In this document: piece after piece, positions 18,222 to 27,718 of the stretch
How positions within the stretch are numbered: position 1 is the stretch's first letter
Layout of the letters: every line of letters starts with the position of its first letter
Source of the DNA: Paenibacillus sp. JDR-2
GTDB lineage: Bacteria; Bacillota; Bacilli; Paenibacillales; Paenibacillaceae
DNA: 64,000 bases
Reading direction: 5' to 3'
Assembly: GCF_000023585.1 (NCBI RefSeq)
Contig: NC_012914.1
Span: 4,967,501-5,031,500 of the forward strand
Notes under the pieces: model-generated
Seen by the model: the letters and a program-made list of their open reading frames with translations, nothing else
What the model was told of the DNA's origin: nothing
The model's database searches: none
Made by a program: the position numbers and the translations under genes

Positions 18222-19205
18222 TCACTGAACGACAGGGAATAGCAGCTTCTGGTTATCTTTCCAGAACATGTTTTTCTTGTCGATCAGCTTGTTTTGAATC
18301 TCGACCCGGGATGGGACTTTATGGCCAAGCGCGGCCTCCATTGCATATTTCATTCCGAGGTACCCCATGCTAAACGGATTTTGCACGATAAGTTTTTGCA
18401 GCTGATTCTCTTGCAATAACTCCAGCAGCTCCGGCGAGCTGTCAAAGCCGATAAGCTTAACAAGATTCCCTGCCTGCTCGTTCCTCAGCTCCATTGCCGC
18501 ACCAATCGAGGCCTCCGTGTTCAAAGCGATAATGCCATCCAGCTGCCGCTTATGCAGCTCCTCAGCTACCGTCTGGCTGCAAATATCTTGTTCGCCGCTG
18601 CAAGTCACCTGGTCAACGATACGGATATTCGGGTATCTGGAGGCAGCATCAAGAATACCTTGTGCTCTTAGCCTGCCGTTAATCCCCCCTGCTGCATGGG
18701 CGATAATCGCGATTTGGCCTTGCCGTCCGAGCTGATCAGCTAATTCGCGGAGCGCTTGTCCGCCTGCTTCGTAGTTATCCATACCGATATACGATCTCGT
18801 CTTCCCCGAGGTAAGCACGCTGTCGATTGCAATAACCGGAATTTGCCGCTCTGCCGCCTCCTTCAGGAATGGGGCAAATATCTCATCATCACTTGCGGCA
18901 AGCACAATCGCATCGGGTTTCGTTGCAAGCGCCTGCCTTGCGGCCTGCATCTGCCCGTCCGCATCCGTTTCATCATACGAAGCGGTGGTGTACATCGTAA
19001 TGCCAAATTCCTTAACCGCCGCCTGTGCGCCAAGCATGACATTTTGCCAGTAATCGCCCTCGCTTGACCGTAAAATAACTTGAATCGTTATATCCGAAGG
19101 TTTCTGTTTCCGCTCCAGGATTCCCGGGTTGAAAGCGGAAATAAGCAGAACGAGGGCTGTCCCAGCAAGTAATACACTTACTATCATCCGTTGTCTCCGG
19201 TTCAT
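18222..19205 (-). CDS. Membrane-anchored sugar-binding sensor protein (type 1 periplasmic-binding fold)
   Basis: A 327-residue protein. It has one N-terminal hydrophobic segment (MIVSVLLAGTALVLLISAF) without a lipobox, so it is probably an uncleaved membrane anchor. The rest is a ribose/galactose-binding fold (IQVILRSSEGDYWQNVMLGA, VLAASDDEIFAPFLKEAAE, YIGMDNYEAGGQALRELADQ, LIGFDSSPELLELLQ). Its ATG overlaps the end of the histidine kinase gene, so it belongs to the regulatory operon and not to the transporter. By analogy with XylFII-LytS-YesN systems, it probably presents sugar to the kinase outside the membrane. Confidence 0.85.
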   Translation of the reverse strand: MNRRQRMIVSVLLAGTALVLLISAFNPGILERKQKPSDITIQVILRSSEGDYWQNVMLGAQAAVKEFGITMYTTASYDETDADGQMQAARQALATKPDAIVLAASDDEIFAPFLKEAAERQIPVIAIDSVLTSGKTRSYIGMDNYEAGGQALRELADQLGRQGQIAIIAHAAGGINGRLRAQGILDAASRYPNIRIVDQVTCSGEQDICSQTVAEELHKRQLDGIIALNTEASIGAAMELRNEQAGNLVKLIGFDSSPELLELLQENQLQKLIVQNPFSMGYLGMKYAMEAALGHKVPSRVEIQNKLIDKKNMFWKDNQKLLFPVVQ

Positions 19206-20962
19206 TCTCCCTGCTCCCTCCCTTCCGCCTGCTTCAGTTCCATGGCCGGGAATCGGATCGTAACGGTTGTTCCTTCTTCAAGCTCGCTTGCGAAATGAAG
19301 ACCATACGCCTGACCGTAAAATAACCGAATCCGCTCCTGAACGTTCATGACGCCTACACCCGAGCCCTTGGAGCTGGTCACTTGACCGGCCGTTACCTGC
19401 TTCAGCCGCTCCTCGCTCATGCCTAGACCATTGTCTCTTACTTCAATAACGATATCGTCGCAATCAACCTTGGCCTCGACCCAAATATGACCTTTGTCTA
19501 CCGAAGGTTCGATGCCGTGAACAAGAGCGTTCTCAATGAGCGGTTGTACGATTAGTTTCAGAGTGGCGTAATTCAAGACCTCCCCGTCTGCCTTAATCGA
19601 AAAATCGAACTTGTTCTTAAACCTCATTTGCTGGATGACGAGGTAGTTCCGGGCATGCTCAAGCTCATCGGCAATCGTAATGATGCTTTTCCCTTTGCCG
19701 AGACTGATCCGAAACAGCTTCGATAAAGAAGTGATCATCGTGGTAACTTCCTCGTTCTTGTTCATCCCTACCATGCGAACAACCGAATTGAGCGTATTGT
19801 ACAGGAAATGAGGATTAATCTGGGCCTGCAAAGCTTCAAGCTCATACGTCCGTTTGCTTTCCTGCTCCGTTACGATCTGCCTCATCAGCTTCTTGATCGT
19901 GCTGATCATAATATTAAAGCGGTCGGCCAGCTGCCGGACTTCGAGAGGCCCTTCTCCAATAGCCGTCTGCTCGAAATTGCCGTGCTCTACATTTTTCATG
20001 GACAGCTCCAGCTGCTTTATGGGCTTCGATATCCGCCGCGAGACGATGCTCGAGAGCAGCACAACAATCAATATTAAAGCAAGAAGGAGCTGAAACATGG
20101 ATCTGTTCAGCTCCGAAATGGAGGTCATGGCTTCATCCCTGTAGGACACGCCTACAACCTTCCAGCCTACGTTGCCGATTGTTTGAACACTGATGATTTT
20201 GGTAGCGCTGGAGGTTTTGTCGATATAGCTGCCATAAGTATGTTTGAGCGCAAGCTCAACGTTCTCGTTTTTCAGTCCGGCATAAATAAGCTGCAGTTGG
20301 GGGTGATAAACGATGTTGCCCGCCGATTCATCAAGAATGTAGACATAACCTTTCTCGCCGAGGCTAACTCTGTCGGATAGTTCATCAATCGTGTTGAAGT
20401 TGACGTCAAGCAGCAGAACGCCTTGGATGGGCTTGCCGTTATGAATCATCGTAATACTTTTGCTAAGCGAAACGACCCATCTGAACTGCTCCTTATACAG
20501 ATTTTGCACATGCGGCAGCGAGATGGACAAATGGCTTGGCGTATCCAGCGCGCTCTGGAACCAGCTTTCCGAGGTGACATCCAGAGCGTTCTTCATCGTA
20601 ACGTCGGGCAGGTCCATGACGAGCTGCCCTTTGTCGTCGAATAAAGCAAGAGATACCGTATCCGCGCGGGTAGACATCATCGTTGCCAGCTGGCGGTGAA
20701 GACTCTCCGAGTCCACATCGCCGCTTTGCGTGATCGTGTGGTACATCATATTGAACAGATCGGATGTCGCCTGCACGTTATTTTCCAGACTGTAGCTGAC
20801 CTGATCGACAATCTGCTGCGAATTGCGGAAGGCGTTCTCCTCCGCCGTAGCGGCAAACCGGCTGTACAGCACTGTACTTACAACGACAATAATAAAGACC
20901 GAGAACAGGATTAAGGAGACGGACAAAATGTATTGGATGCTTCTGCTGTTCCCGCTGTTCAT
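19202..20962 (-). CDS. YesM-type sensor histidine kinase
   Basis: A 586-residue membrane kinase. It has two transmembrane segments (about 12-34 and 285-305) flanking an extracellular Cache-like domain, then a HAMP linker (SRRISKPIKQLELSMKNVEH). The His-kinase region has LQAQINPHFLYNTLNSVVR with the phospho-accepting His, and a GHKL ATPase (IVQPLIENALVHGI, DNGLGM, GSGVGVMNVQERI). It overlaps the response-regulator gene and the binding-protein gene by ATGA junctions, so all three form one operon. The likely signal is sugar-loaded binding protein. Confidence 0.93.
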   Translation of the reverse strand: MNSGNSRSIQYILSVSLILFSVFIIVVVSTVLYSRFAATAEENAFRNSQQIVDQVSYSLENNVQATSDLFNMMYHTITQSGDVDSESLHRQLATMMSTRADTVSLALFDDKGQLVMDLPDVTMKNALDVTSESWFQSALDTPSHLSISLPHVQNLYKEQFRWVVSLSKSITMIHNGKPIQGVLLLDVNFNTIDELSDRVSLGEKGYVYILDESAGNIVYHPQLQLIYAGLKNENVELALKHTYGSYIDKTSSATKIISVQTIGNVGWKVVGVSYRDEAMTSISELNRSMFQLLLALILIVVLLSSIVSRRISKPIKQLELSMKNVEHGNFEQTAIGEGPLEVRQLADRFNIMISTIKKLMRQIVTEQESKRTYELEALQAQINPHFLYNTLNSVVRMVGMNKNEEVTTMITSLSKLFRISLGKGKSIITIADELEHARNYLVIQQMRFKNKFDFSIKADGEVLNYATLKLIVQPLIENALVHGIEPSVDKGHIWVEAKVDCDDIVIEVRDNGLGMSEERLKQVTAGQVTSSKGSGVGVMNVQERIRLFYGQAYGLHFASELEEGTTVTIRFPAMELKQAEGREQGE

Positions 20963-22611
20963 TTGGAAAACTCCGTTAAGCCGCTTCGGTATTCCTTCGC
21001 GGACACTCCTGCGTATTTCTTAAAGCACAGACTGAAATAGTTCGGGTCGGCAAATCCAACCTTGTCGGCTATCTCGAAGGTTTTCAGTTCCGTTGTCCTT
21101 AGATATTCCTTCGCCGCTTCCATGCGCAGCTGCAGCAGGTATGCGCCGTAGGTCATCTTCACTTCTTTTTTGAACAGGCTGCTGAAATAACCCGTGCTAA
21201 TATGAAGATGCGCGCAGACTACGTTTATAGAGAGCTCGCTGTCATTGAAATTGCTTTTCGTAAATTGAATAGCTTCCTCTACGATATGCTTATACGAATG
21301 CTGCCTGCGGCTCGCAATACGACTCCTTACTTTGCCGCAAAGATCGGTGAACCAAGCTTTGGTTTCATTAAGCGTATTTAGCTTCTGGTATTGATCCAAT
21401 ATGCCAACCGCAAAGATAGGGTCTTTGTCTTTCCCGTCGTCGATCATTTTGGACAACTTGATAATAGCCGTTACCATCTCGAGCAAATAATGCTCGAAGT
21501 TATGAACCTGCACTGGAGCCTGCACGCGCGCGAGATCATCAAACAGCTCGTCAATGACTTCGGCCAGCTCCAGCTCAGTCCCCACCTTAATGGACCGGAC
21601 CAGGTTTTGCTCCTTCCATTCGTCAAAGATCAGCTTCTCCTGCACGCGCTCTTCCATATCGTCGATGCAAATAATTTGGTTAATCCCGAGAATTCTGCGG
21701 TAATCAAGCGCTACCTCTGCCGCCTCGTACGAATACTTCAGGCTGCGAATATCTCTGGTGAAAGTCCCGACTCCAATCATGACGGGCAGCTTCAGAAATC
21801 TTTCGATGCTCTGCAAAATTTCCTTCAGCGCATCCTGGGTTGCCTCCATCACCTCTTCGTCCCGGCCATCCGGACTAACCGTGAACAGGACAACTTGATC
21901 CTGATGGATAAATACTTTGCCTAGCTGGTGTCTGGTCCAAATCTCTCCCGCAATGTTCGTTATGGAGAACAATTTCAAATCAAGGTCCTTGATCGAGGAG
22001 ACCGCGTGAAGAGGATCTAGCTCTTCCTCCGGCTTGTCCGAATGGAGAACGGAAATTACGGATACGACATAACCTTCACCATCGAGCTCCATACCGTATT
22101 TCTCCGCTTTTTCTCGGATGCTTGCTAACGACTGATGGCGGGTGATTAAGGAAGAGAGGAACTTTTCGCGGACAATAGGCAAAGTCATGCGGTAATGCTC
22201 CTGCAGAAGCTCGACGTTGTTCCGCGTCTCCCTTTCTTCATCCATCCTCTGCTTTACCTGAAGCACCGTTTCCGTTAATTGACTTCCCGAAAATGGCTTC
22301 AGCAGGTAGTTTTCTACCTGCAAATTAATCGCCTGCTTGGCGTATTCGAATTCATCATGCCCGGTCAGAATGACGACACGGGTAATGGGATACATTTTTT
22401 TCACCCAATCGGCAAGCTCGAGGCCGTTCATATAGGGCATGCTAATATCGGTAATGAGCACATCCGGCTCCATTTTTTCAATAAGCTCTGTCGCTTCTTT
22501 CCCGTTCCCGGCGGTCTTCACCTCAGAGAAGCCGCAGCTCTCCCAGTCAATCTCCATCATGAGGCCTTCCGTTACTTCCGGTTCGTCATCAACAAGCAGA
22601 AGTTTATACAT
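20959..22611 (-). CDS. YesN-type response regulator with AraC DNA-binding domain
   Basis: A 550-residue regulator. The receiver domain begins MYKLLLVDDEPEVTEGL, with the phospho-acceptor Asp in DVLITDISMPYMNGLEL. A long middle linker is followed by a C-terminal AraC helix-turn-helix pair (LSINVVCAHLHISTGYFSSL; ELKTFEIADKVGFADPNYFS). ATG 22611 has AGGAGG 11 bases upstream; the frame extends 12 codons further but without better support. It is the first gene of the sensing operon. The direct repeats in the mglB promoter are the best candidate binding site. Confidence 0.93.
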   Translation of the reverse strand: MYKLLLVDDEPEVTEGLMMEIDWESCGFSEVKTAGNGKEATELIEKMEPDVLITDISMPYMNGLELADWVKKMYPITRVVILTGHDEFEYAKQAINLQVENYLLKPFSGSQLTETVLQVKQRMDEERETRNNVELLQEHYRMTLPIVREKFLSSLITRHQSLASIREKAEKYGMELDGEGYVVSVISVLHSDKPEEELDPLHAVSSIKDLDLKLFSITNIAGEIWTRHQLGKVFIHQDQVVLFTVSPDGRDEEVMEATQDALKEILQSIERFLKLPVMIGVGTFTRDIRSLKYSYEAAEVALDYRRILGINQIICIDDMEERVQEKLIFDEWKEQNLVRSIKVGTELELAEVIDELFDDLARVQAPVQVHNFEHYLLEMVTAIIKLSKMIDDGKDKDPIFAVGILDQYQKLNTLNETKAWFTDLCGKVRSRIASRRQHSYKHIVEEAIQFTKSNFNDSELSINVVCAHLHISTGYFSSLFKKEVKMTYGAYLLQLRMEAAKEYLRTTELKTFEIADKVGFADPNYFSLCFKKYAGVSAKEYRSGLTEFSK

Positions 22612-22839
22612 GACGTCTGTTTCCTCCTTCATCAAACCAGTACTCATTTTGCCACAAATAAAAAGACGATAACATTAAATTTGTCGAAAATTGTAGACTG
22701 TTAAAGCGTAATGACCATAATAAGCCTAATTTGCTCTGTTTTACAAGCATTTACGACCGTTCACGGCTTCTGCTCTTGTAGCCAAGGTTTGTCCGATATG
22801 ATAAACTCAAAGGTATGACATTACATGGGAGGGACTAGC

Positions 22840-24525
22840 ATGGCGCCTAAGAAAATGAGATCAGACATGATCAAAAAAGGATTTGACCGCGCACCACACC
22901 GCAGTCTTTTGCGGGCAGCAGGCGTAAAAGAAGAAGATTTCGGTAAACCGTTTATCGCGGTTTGCAACTCTTATATCGATATTATTCCAGGTCATGTTCA
23001 TTTGCAGGAGTTCGGCAAATTGGTTAAAGAAGCAATTCGCGAAGCAGGCGGCGTGCCGTTCGAATTCAATACAATCGGCGTAGACGACGGTATCGCGATG
23101 GGTCACATCGGGATGCGTTACTCGCTTGCCAGCCGTGAAATTATTGCGGACTCCATAGAAACAGTAGTTAACGCACACTGGTTCGACGGTATGGTCTGCA
23201 TTCCTAACTGCGACAAAATTACGCCAGGCATGATGATGGGTGCCCTTCGTGTTAACATCCCAACCATGCTCGTAAGCGGCGGACCAATGAAAGCCGGCAG
23301 AACATCCGACGGCCGTGCAATCTCCCTGACTAGCGTATTTGAAGGCGTAGGCCAATATATCGCTGGCACAATTGATGAAGTAGGTCTTACTGAATTGGAA
23401 CAATTCGGTTGTCCGACTTGCGGATCTTGCTCCGGCATGTTTACTGCAAACTCGATGAACTGTCTGGCAGAAGGTCTTGGCCTTGCAATGCCAGGTAACG
23501 GTACGATTCTTGCTGTATCGCCCGAGCGTAAAGAGTTCGTTAAAGAATCGGCTCGCCAGCTGATGAAACTGATCGAACTTGGCATCAAACCACGTGATAT
23601 CGTGACAAAAGAAACAATCGACAACGCATTTGCTCTTGATATGGCTTTGGGCGGTTCAACAAATACCGTTCTGCACACGCTTGCTATTGCGCATGAAGCT
23701 GGTATCGAATACCCAATCGAACGTATCAATGAAATCGCAGAACGCGTTCCGCATCTTGCGAAAATCGCTCCAGCATCCGATTACCACATCGAAGATGTTC
23801 ATGTTGCAGGCGGCGTAAGCGCCGTTATTAATGAGCTGCTCAAAAAAGATGGCGCAATGGATGGTACACGTATAACTGTTACCGGTAAAACACTTCGCGA
23901 GAATGTTGAAGGCTGTGAAATCCTAGATACAGATGTTCTCCGTACGATCGACAACCCGCATAGCGAACGAGGCGGTCTGGCTGTATTGTTCGGCAATCTG
24001 GCTCCAGGCGGCTCGATCGTTAAAGTCGGTGCTATCGACAAAGTGGTTGGCGGCTACCATAAAGGACCTGCTATTTGCTTCGATTCCCAAGACGATGCTC
24101 TTGCAGGCATCTCGAGCGGCAAAGTAAAAGAAGGCCATGTTGTCGTTATTCGCTACGAAGGACCTAAAGGCGGTCCTGGCATGCCGGAGATGCTTGCTCC
24201 AACATCGCAAATCGTTGGTATGGGTCTTGGCACTAAAGTCGGCCTCATCACTGACGGACGTTTCTCGGGCGCATCCCGCGGGATCAGTATCGGTCACGTA
24301 TCTCCGGAAGCGGCTGAAGGCGGCCCAATCGCCTTTGTTCAAGACGGCGACATCATTGAGCTGGATATGAACAATCGTGGAATTACTCTGATGATCAGCG
24401 ACGAAGAAATGGAAAAACGTCGCGCCGCATGGCCTGGCTTCGAACCAAAAATCAAACGCGGCTACTTGGCTCGTTACTCCCACCTGGTTACAAATGCAAG
24501 TATGGGCGGCGTAATGAAGATGTAG
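22840..24525 (+). CDS. ilvD: Dihydroxy-acid dehydratase IlvD
   Basis: Fe-S enzyme that dehydrates 2,3-dihydroxy-isovalerate and -methylvalerate in valine, isoleucine and leucine synthesis. The 561-residue length is standard. Cluster ligands are visible in [24 protein letters not shown] and [25 protein letters not shown] follows. ATG 22840 is chosen because GGGAGG lies 7 bases upstream; an in-frame ATG five codons earlier overlaps that site. It is monocistronic, with a terminator directly after. The interval 22612-22839 before it holds only weak promoter-like sequence. Confidence 0.97.
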   Translation: MAPKKMRSDMIKKGFDRAPHRSLLRAAGVKEEDFGKPFIAVCNSYIDIIPGHVHLQEFGKLVKEAIREAGGVPFEFNTIGVDDGIAMGHIGMRYSLASREIIADSIETVVNAHWFDGMVCIPNCDKITPGMMMGALRVNIPTMLVSGGPMKAGRTSDGRAISLTSVFEGVGQYIAGTIDEVGLTELEQFGCPTCGSCSGMFTANSMNCLAEGLGLAMPGNGTILAVSPERKEFVKESARQLMKLIELGIKPRDIVTKETIDNAFALDMALGGSTNTVLHTLAIAHEAGIEYPIERINEIAERVPHLAKIAPASDYHIEDVHVAGGVSAVINELLKKDGAMDGTRITVTGKTLRENVEGCEILDTDVLRTIDNPHSERGGLAVLFGNLAPGGSIVKVGAIDKVVGGYHKGPAICFDSQDDALAGISSGKVKEGHVVVIRYEGPKGGPGMPEMLAPTSQIVGMGLGTKVGLITDGRFSGASRGISIGHVSPEAAEGGPIAFVQDGDIIELDMNNRGITLMISDEEMEKRRAAWPGFEPKIKRGYLARYSHLVTNASMGGVMKM

Positions 24526-24542
24526 TTCGCAGAATTTGAGTT

Positions 24543-24576
24543 GAGCAGCTCCTTTTGGGGCTGCTTTTCTTTTTTT
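24543..24576 (+). terminator. Intrinsic terminator after ilvD
   Basis: AGCAGCTCC pairs with GGGGCTGCT around TTTT, followed by a T-rich tail. It begins 18 bases after the ilvD stop. Confidence 0.88.
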
Positions 24577-24592
24577 GGATTGTTTGTAGCAT

Positions 24593-24735
24593 GCAGCACT
24601 CCACAGAAGAATATTTCTTCCGATCGCCATTGCTCGCAGATTCCTTGAATCAAATGAATATCGGTTGGAATCTGCTCACAAAAGCGAACGCTCCGCTTCT
24701 CCAGAAATATTCTTCTGCTCCGTTGGAGCAAACTG
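24593..24735. repeat. Structured hairpin element, copy 1
   Basis: An intergenic two-tier stem-loop. The outer stem is a perfect 14-bp inverted repeat (AGAAGAATATTTCT at 24605-24618; complement at 24703-24716). The inner stem is 9 bp (GCAGATTCC, 24636-24644 and 24667-24675) around a 22-base loop that starts TTGAA and ends CGGTT. The left internal loop has CGCCATTG; the right has AAAAGCGAACGCTCCGCT (24680-24697). The loops match copies 2 and 3, but the stems do not. The rest of 24736-24984 contains no convincing gene. Confidence 0.75.
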
Positions 24736-24984
24736 CAGCAGCAATAGCCACGTCGCTGACTCCATTCTGCTCCTTGGGGGGAGAAGGAATATACTGCGCC
24801 TGACTTCTAAGTTCAAGTTATAGCACTACGTTACAAAATATCTTCACTCCACTTTGCTACACAAATTGGGGCAAGATAAATCCCCACACAACCTGCGGCA
24901 TCGTTAGGATGGTTCAAAATGGTACGAATGAGTGGCTTAGCGATATGGCACATCGTTAAGGAATTAAGAAGCAGAAAAAGGGAC

Positions 24985-25022
24985 AAAAAAGCCTGGCAGT
25001 CGTTGACTGCCAGGCTTTTTTT
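24985..25022. terminator. Terminator of the polysaccharide deacetylase gene
   Basis: Perfect 11-bp stem GCCTGGCAGTC/GACTGCCAGGC around GTT, flanked by A6 and T7. It overlaps the stop codon of the minus-strand gene and could act on both strands. Confidence 0.88.
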
Positions 25023-26424
25023 AGATAACTGACGGGTTGCTGTCCATTTCGGAAGCATCCGAATTTTCAAGGGAAGGTGCCGACTTCGCCGCAGCCACTT
25101 CCTGATGAGGCTTAACGCCTTTCGTCGTGGAAGCATGTGCGCCGTTTACGGCGAACATCAGAAGCTGCTCCAGCGGCATCAGCAGCATATGAGGCTTGAT
25201 GGAATCCCGCTTTGCTTTACCTCTTGCATTTCGCTGCTTATTGGTAAGAACGCTAGTAAGGATCTTCAAGTATATCCGTGTTGCACGCGCGAACATACCA
25301 TCCGGCAGCGGCTCCACCTGGAACCCCAACCGGTCCGCGCCGCGATGGATCATGGTCACGCCATAAATCGCGCGTACTCCCTCTACATCCGGATCTTTAG
25401 CAAGCGTTCTCGCCAGAGCCGGCAATGCCTGTTCCATCTCCCGGAGCAGCCGAATACCAGTGGATAATGGCGAGCTCGACTGCAAAGAAATCGAAGACAG
25501 CATCTTGTTGTCGAAGTGCAGCTCTACAATTTTGTCTCCGTTCTTTAAGTACCCGTTATCCGCCAGCTTAACGGGCTCCCCGTGGTACTTGATAACACGG
25601 TAATGGAATACCGCATCCTCGCCCCCCACCGTTTTCAGCCGGAAAACAACGTGGTACAGCTTCTCGTAGAGGAGCCATGCTCCAACCATTGCGTTCTTTA
25701 TCACGGAACGTTTAGGCGTTTTGTCTGACAATTTCATCATCTCCGCTATGCCGACAAACCGAAAGCCCCGCTTCGTCGCTTCGTCCATATAAGCTTTAAG
25801 GGCAATCAGCATATTCGCCGGTGCTGTTGGATCCGCGCCTGGCGTACGGCCGCAATCATGAAGCAGCAGTACCTCTCCGGGACGCATCTTCTTCATCATT
25901 TTCTGCTTAAGACGCTCGGCGCCAAGCTTAACGTTCCAATCCCCGAAAATAGCCGACCACAATATGATTTGCATCTTATTGCGGTTCATGAAATCAAATA
26001 CGTTAACAATCCCCCATGGCGGCCGATAAAAAGCGGAACGGATTCCGACGGCCTCCCGTATTACGTCTGAGGTACGATCGATCTGACTGCGGACCGTCTT
26101 TGGCCTCATAAACCAGTTGGTCTTATGAACATAATTATGAATAGCGATTATATGACCTTCCTCATGCATTCTCCGCAGTATTTCCGGATGCTTCTCTGCA
26201 TGTGAGCCTACTACAAAAAAAGTGGCTTTCGCCTTATAACGGGCAAGCAGATCAAGCAGCTGGGGCGTATATTCAGGATCTGGACCATCATCGAAGGTTA
26301 AAGCGATCTCGCTTGCAACATGGCCTTTCTTGAATACACGGAATCCGAAAACACGGCTGATTAGCGCAGGGATAAAGGCATACAAGGACAAGAAGTAAAA
26401 TGCCCAAAGCAGCAATTGTAACAT
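25021..26424 (-). CDS. Polysaccharide deacetylase family protein with C-terminal YkoP-like region
   Basis: A 467-residue protein. An N-terminal hydrophobic anchor (MLQLLLWAFYFLSLYAF) is followed by a NodB-homology deacetylase domain (about residues 37-235). Catalytic motifs are ALTFDDGPDPEYT (Asp and metal Asp), HNYVHKT (H-x3-H metal ligands), YRPPWG and LLLHDCG. The C-terminal ~200 residues have a second domain resembling YkoP-like regions, and end in a low-complexity tail. The target is probably a cell-wall polymer, with the active domain facing out. GGTGGGGA precedes ATG 26424. Confidence 0.85.
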   Translation of the reverse strand: MLQLLLWAFYFLSLYAFIPALISRVFGFRVFKKGHVASEIALTFDDGPDPEYTPQLLDLLARYKAKATFFVVGSHAEKHPEILRRMHEEGHIIAIHNYVHKTNWFMRPKTVRSQIDRTSDVIREAVGIRSAFYRPPWGIVNVFDFMNRNKMQIILWSAIFGDWNVKLGAERLKQKMMKKMRPGEVLLLHDCGRTPGADPTAPANMLIALKAYMDEATKRGFRFVGIAEMMKLSDKTPKRSVIKNAMVGAWLLYEKLYHVVFRLKTVGGEDAVFHYRVIKYHGEPVKLADNGYLKNGDKIVELHFDNKMLSSISLQSSSPLSTGIRLLREMEQALPALARTLAKDPDVEGVRAIYGVTMIHRGADRLGFQVEPLPDGMFARATRIYLKILTSVLTNKQRNARGKAKRDSIKPHMLLMPLEQLLMFAVNGAHASTTKGVKPHQEVAAAKSAPSLENSDASEMDSNPSVI

Positions 26425-26565
26425 TTTGTATTCCCCACCGTTTATGAAAGTTATAAACACGATACCTTTAATTGTACCATATGAGCATTAATTATAGGCA
26501 TCGTTTTAAAAATTATAGTACAATCACAACAGGGATTTGATTCCTGTACGAGAGGAGATTATTGT

Positions 26566-27718
26566 ATGCTTCCGTTTTACAAGAAATACTGGCGTACCGC
26601 ATTCGACATAGCGCTTATTGCCCTTACCGTCTATCTGGTTATGTTCGCCTTCAGCTATCTGTACAAAATCGCAACACCTATTTTCTTTGCATTTGTGATT
26701 TACCTGTGTATCGAACCGCTGGCCAAGCGGCTGAACAAAATCGGGATTAAAAAATCGATCGCTTCCGGCATATCGGTCCTGGTATTCTCCCTTATTATTA
26801 TTGGCCTTTTTTCCGGACTAGCCTACATCATTACAAGCCAAGGCGCCGACTTCATTAAGGTGAAATTGCCGCAGTACCAAGAGCTGTTCAAGGAGCAAGT
26901 GCAAGATGACTCCAGTGTGTTTCAGCAGAAGCTCCAGGCTCTTCCTCCCGAATGGGTCGAAAGGATTACCGAGTACATCAACGGAGCAACCGAATATTTG
27001 CCGAAGCTAGCCAATATTATTTTCACCGGTTTGATCGGATATATTTCGTCTTTTTCTACTTTTTTGTTCAACTTCGTAATCGGGATTATTTTGGCGTACT
27101 TCCTCAGCATCGAGATTAAAATTTGGAAGAAAACCGCCAATGACAAAACACCTAACACGTTCAAAAAAGCTTTCTTCTTCCTTAGAGAAAATGTATTTAA
27201 AGGAATTGGAGCTTATGTGAAGGCTCAGGCAAAAATGATGAGCATTACATTCCTCGTTATTTTCGCGGCGCTTCTTATTCTGAGAGTAGAAAATGCATTC
27301 GCCATCTCCTTTACGGCCGGGGATTTTCGACGTATTGCCGCTTCTTGGCGTAAGTACGCTGTTTATTCCTTGGATCATTTATTTGTTCCTGGTTGGCCAA
27401 ACCACGCTTGCCGTTTGGCTGTCCGTTCTCTTGATCGCTGTAGTTCTGACGCGCCATATCGTAGAGCCCAAAATTACGGGCGATACGCTTGGCGTATCCG
27501 CCTTCACGATGCTATCCTGCATGATCGTATCGCTGCATTTGTTTGGCGTAGCAGGCGTAATTCTATCGCCAATCATCATTATTCTGATCAAAGCGCTGTA
27601 CGAGCAAGGCTTCTTCCACCGCTGGATCCGCACGCCGCAAGGCGAGTTTGACGTCCATCCGTTCCCGGCTGCCGCAGAGGAAGAAACCGATGGCAAGCAG
27701 CCTTCAACGGGAGTATAA
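26566..27718 (+). pseudogene. AI-2E-family membrane protein (YtvI-like), interrupted by a one-base insertion
   Basis: The UPF0118/AI-2E exporter family protein would be about 383 residues with about eight membrane segments. The first frame is good through NAFAISFTAG (about residue 252), then turns into non-membrane sequence. The next frame resumes GIFDVLPLLGVSTLFIPWII, a hallmark of the family, and ends at 27718. Deleting one G from the GGGG run at 27319-27322 joins them exactly. So the gene is either frameshifted or, more likely, the run was over-called. GAGGAG precedes ATG 26566. Its 3' end overlaps the convergent PBP gene by 15 bases. Confidence 0.85.

Noticed and set aside
22612-22839. 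A leader regulatory RNA (T-box) upstream of ilvD
   Set aside because: No T-box sequence, terminator hairpin or leader peptide could be found in this interval.
24831-25136. A possible small minus-strand gene after the deacetylase
   Set aside because: It starts inside the deacetylase gene in another frame and crosses its terminator hairpin; no family resemblance.
27293-27718. A separate small membrane-protein gene starting at 27293
   Set aside because: It is the C-terminal half of the AI-2E-family gene after a one-base insertion; it has no ribosome site of its own.
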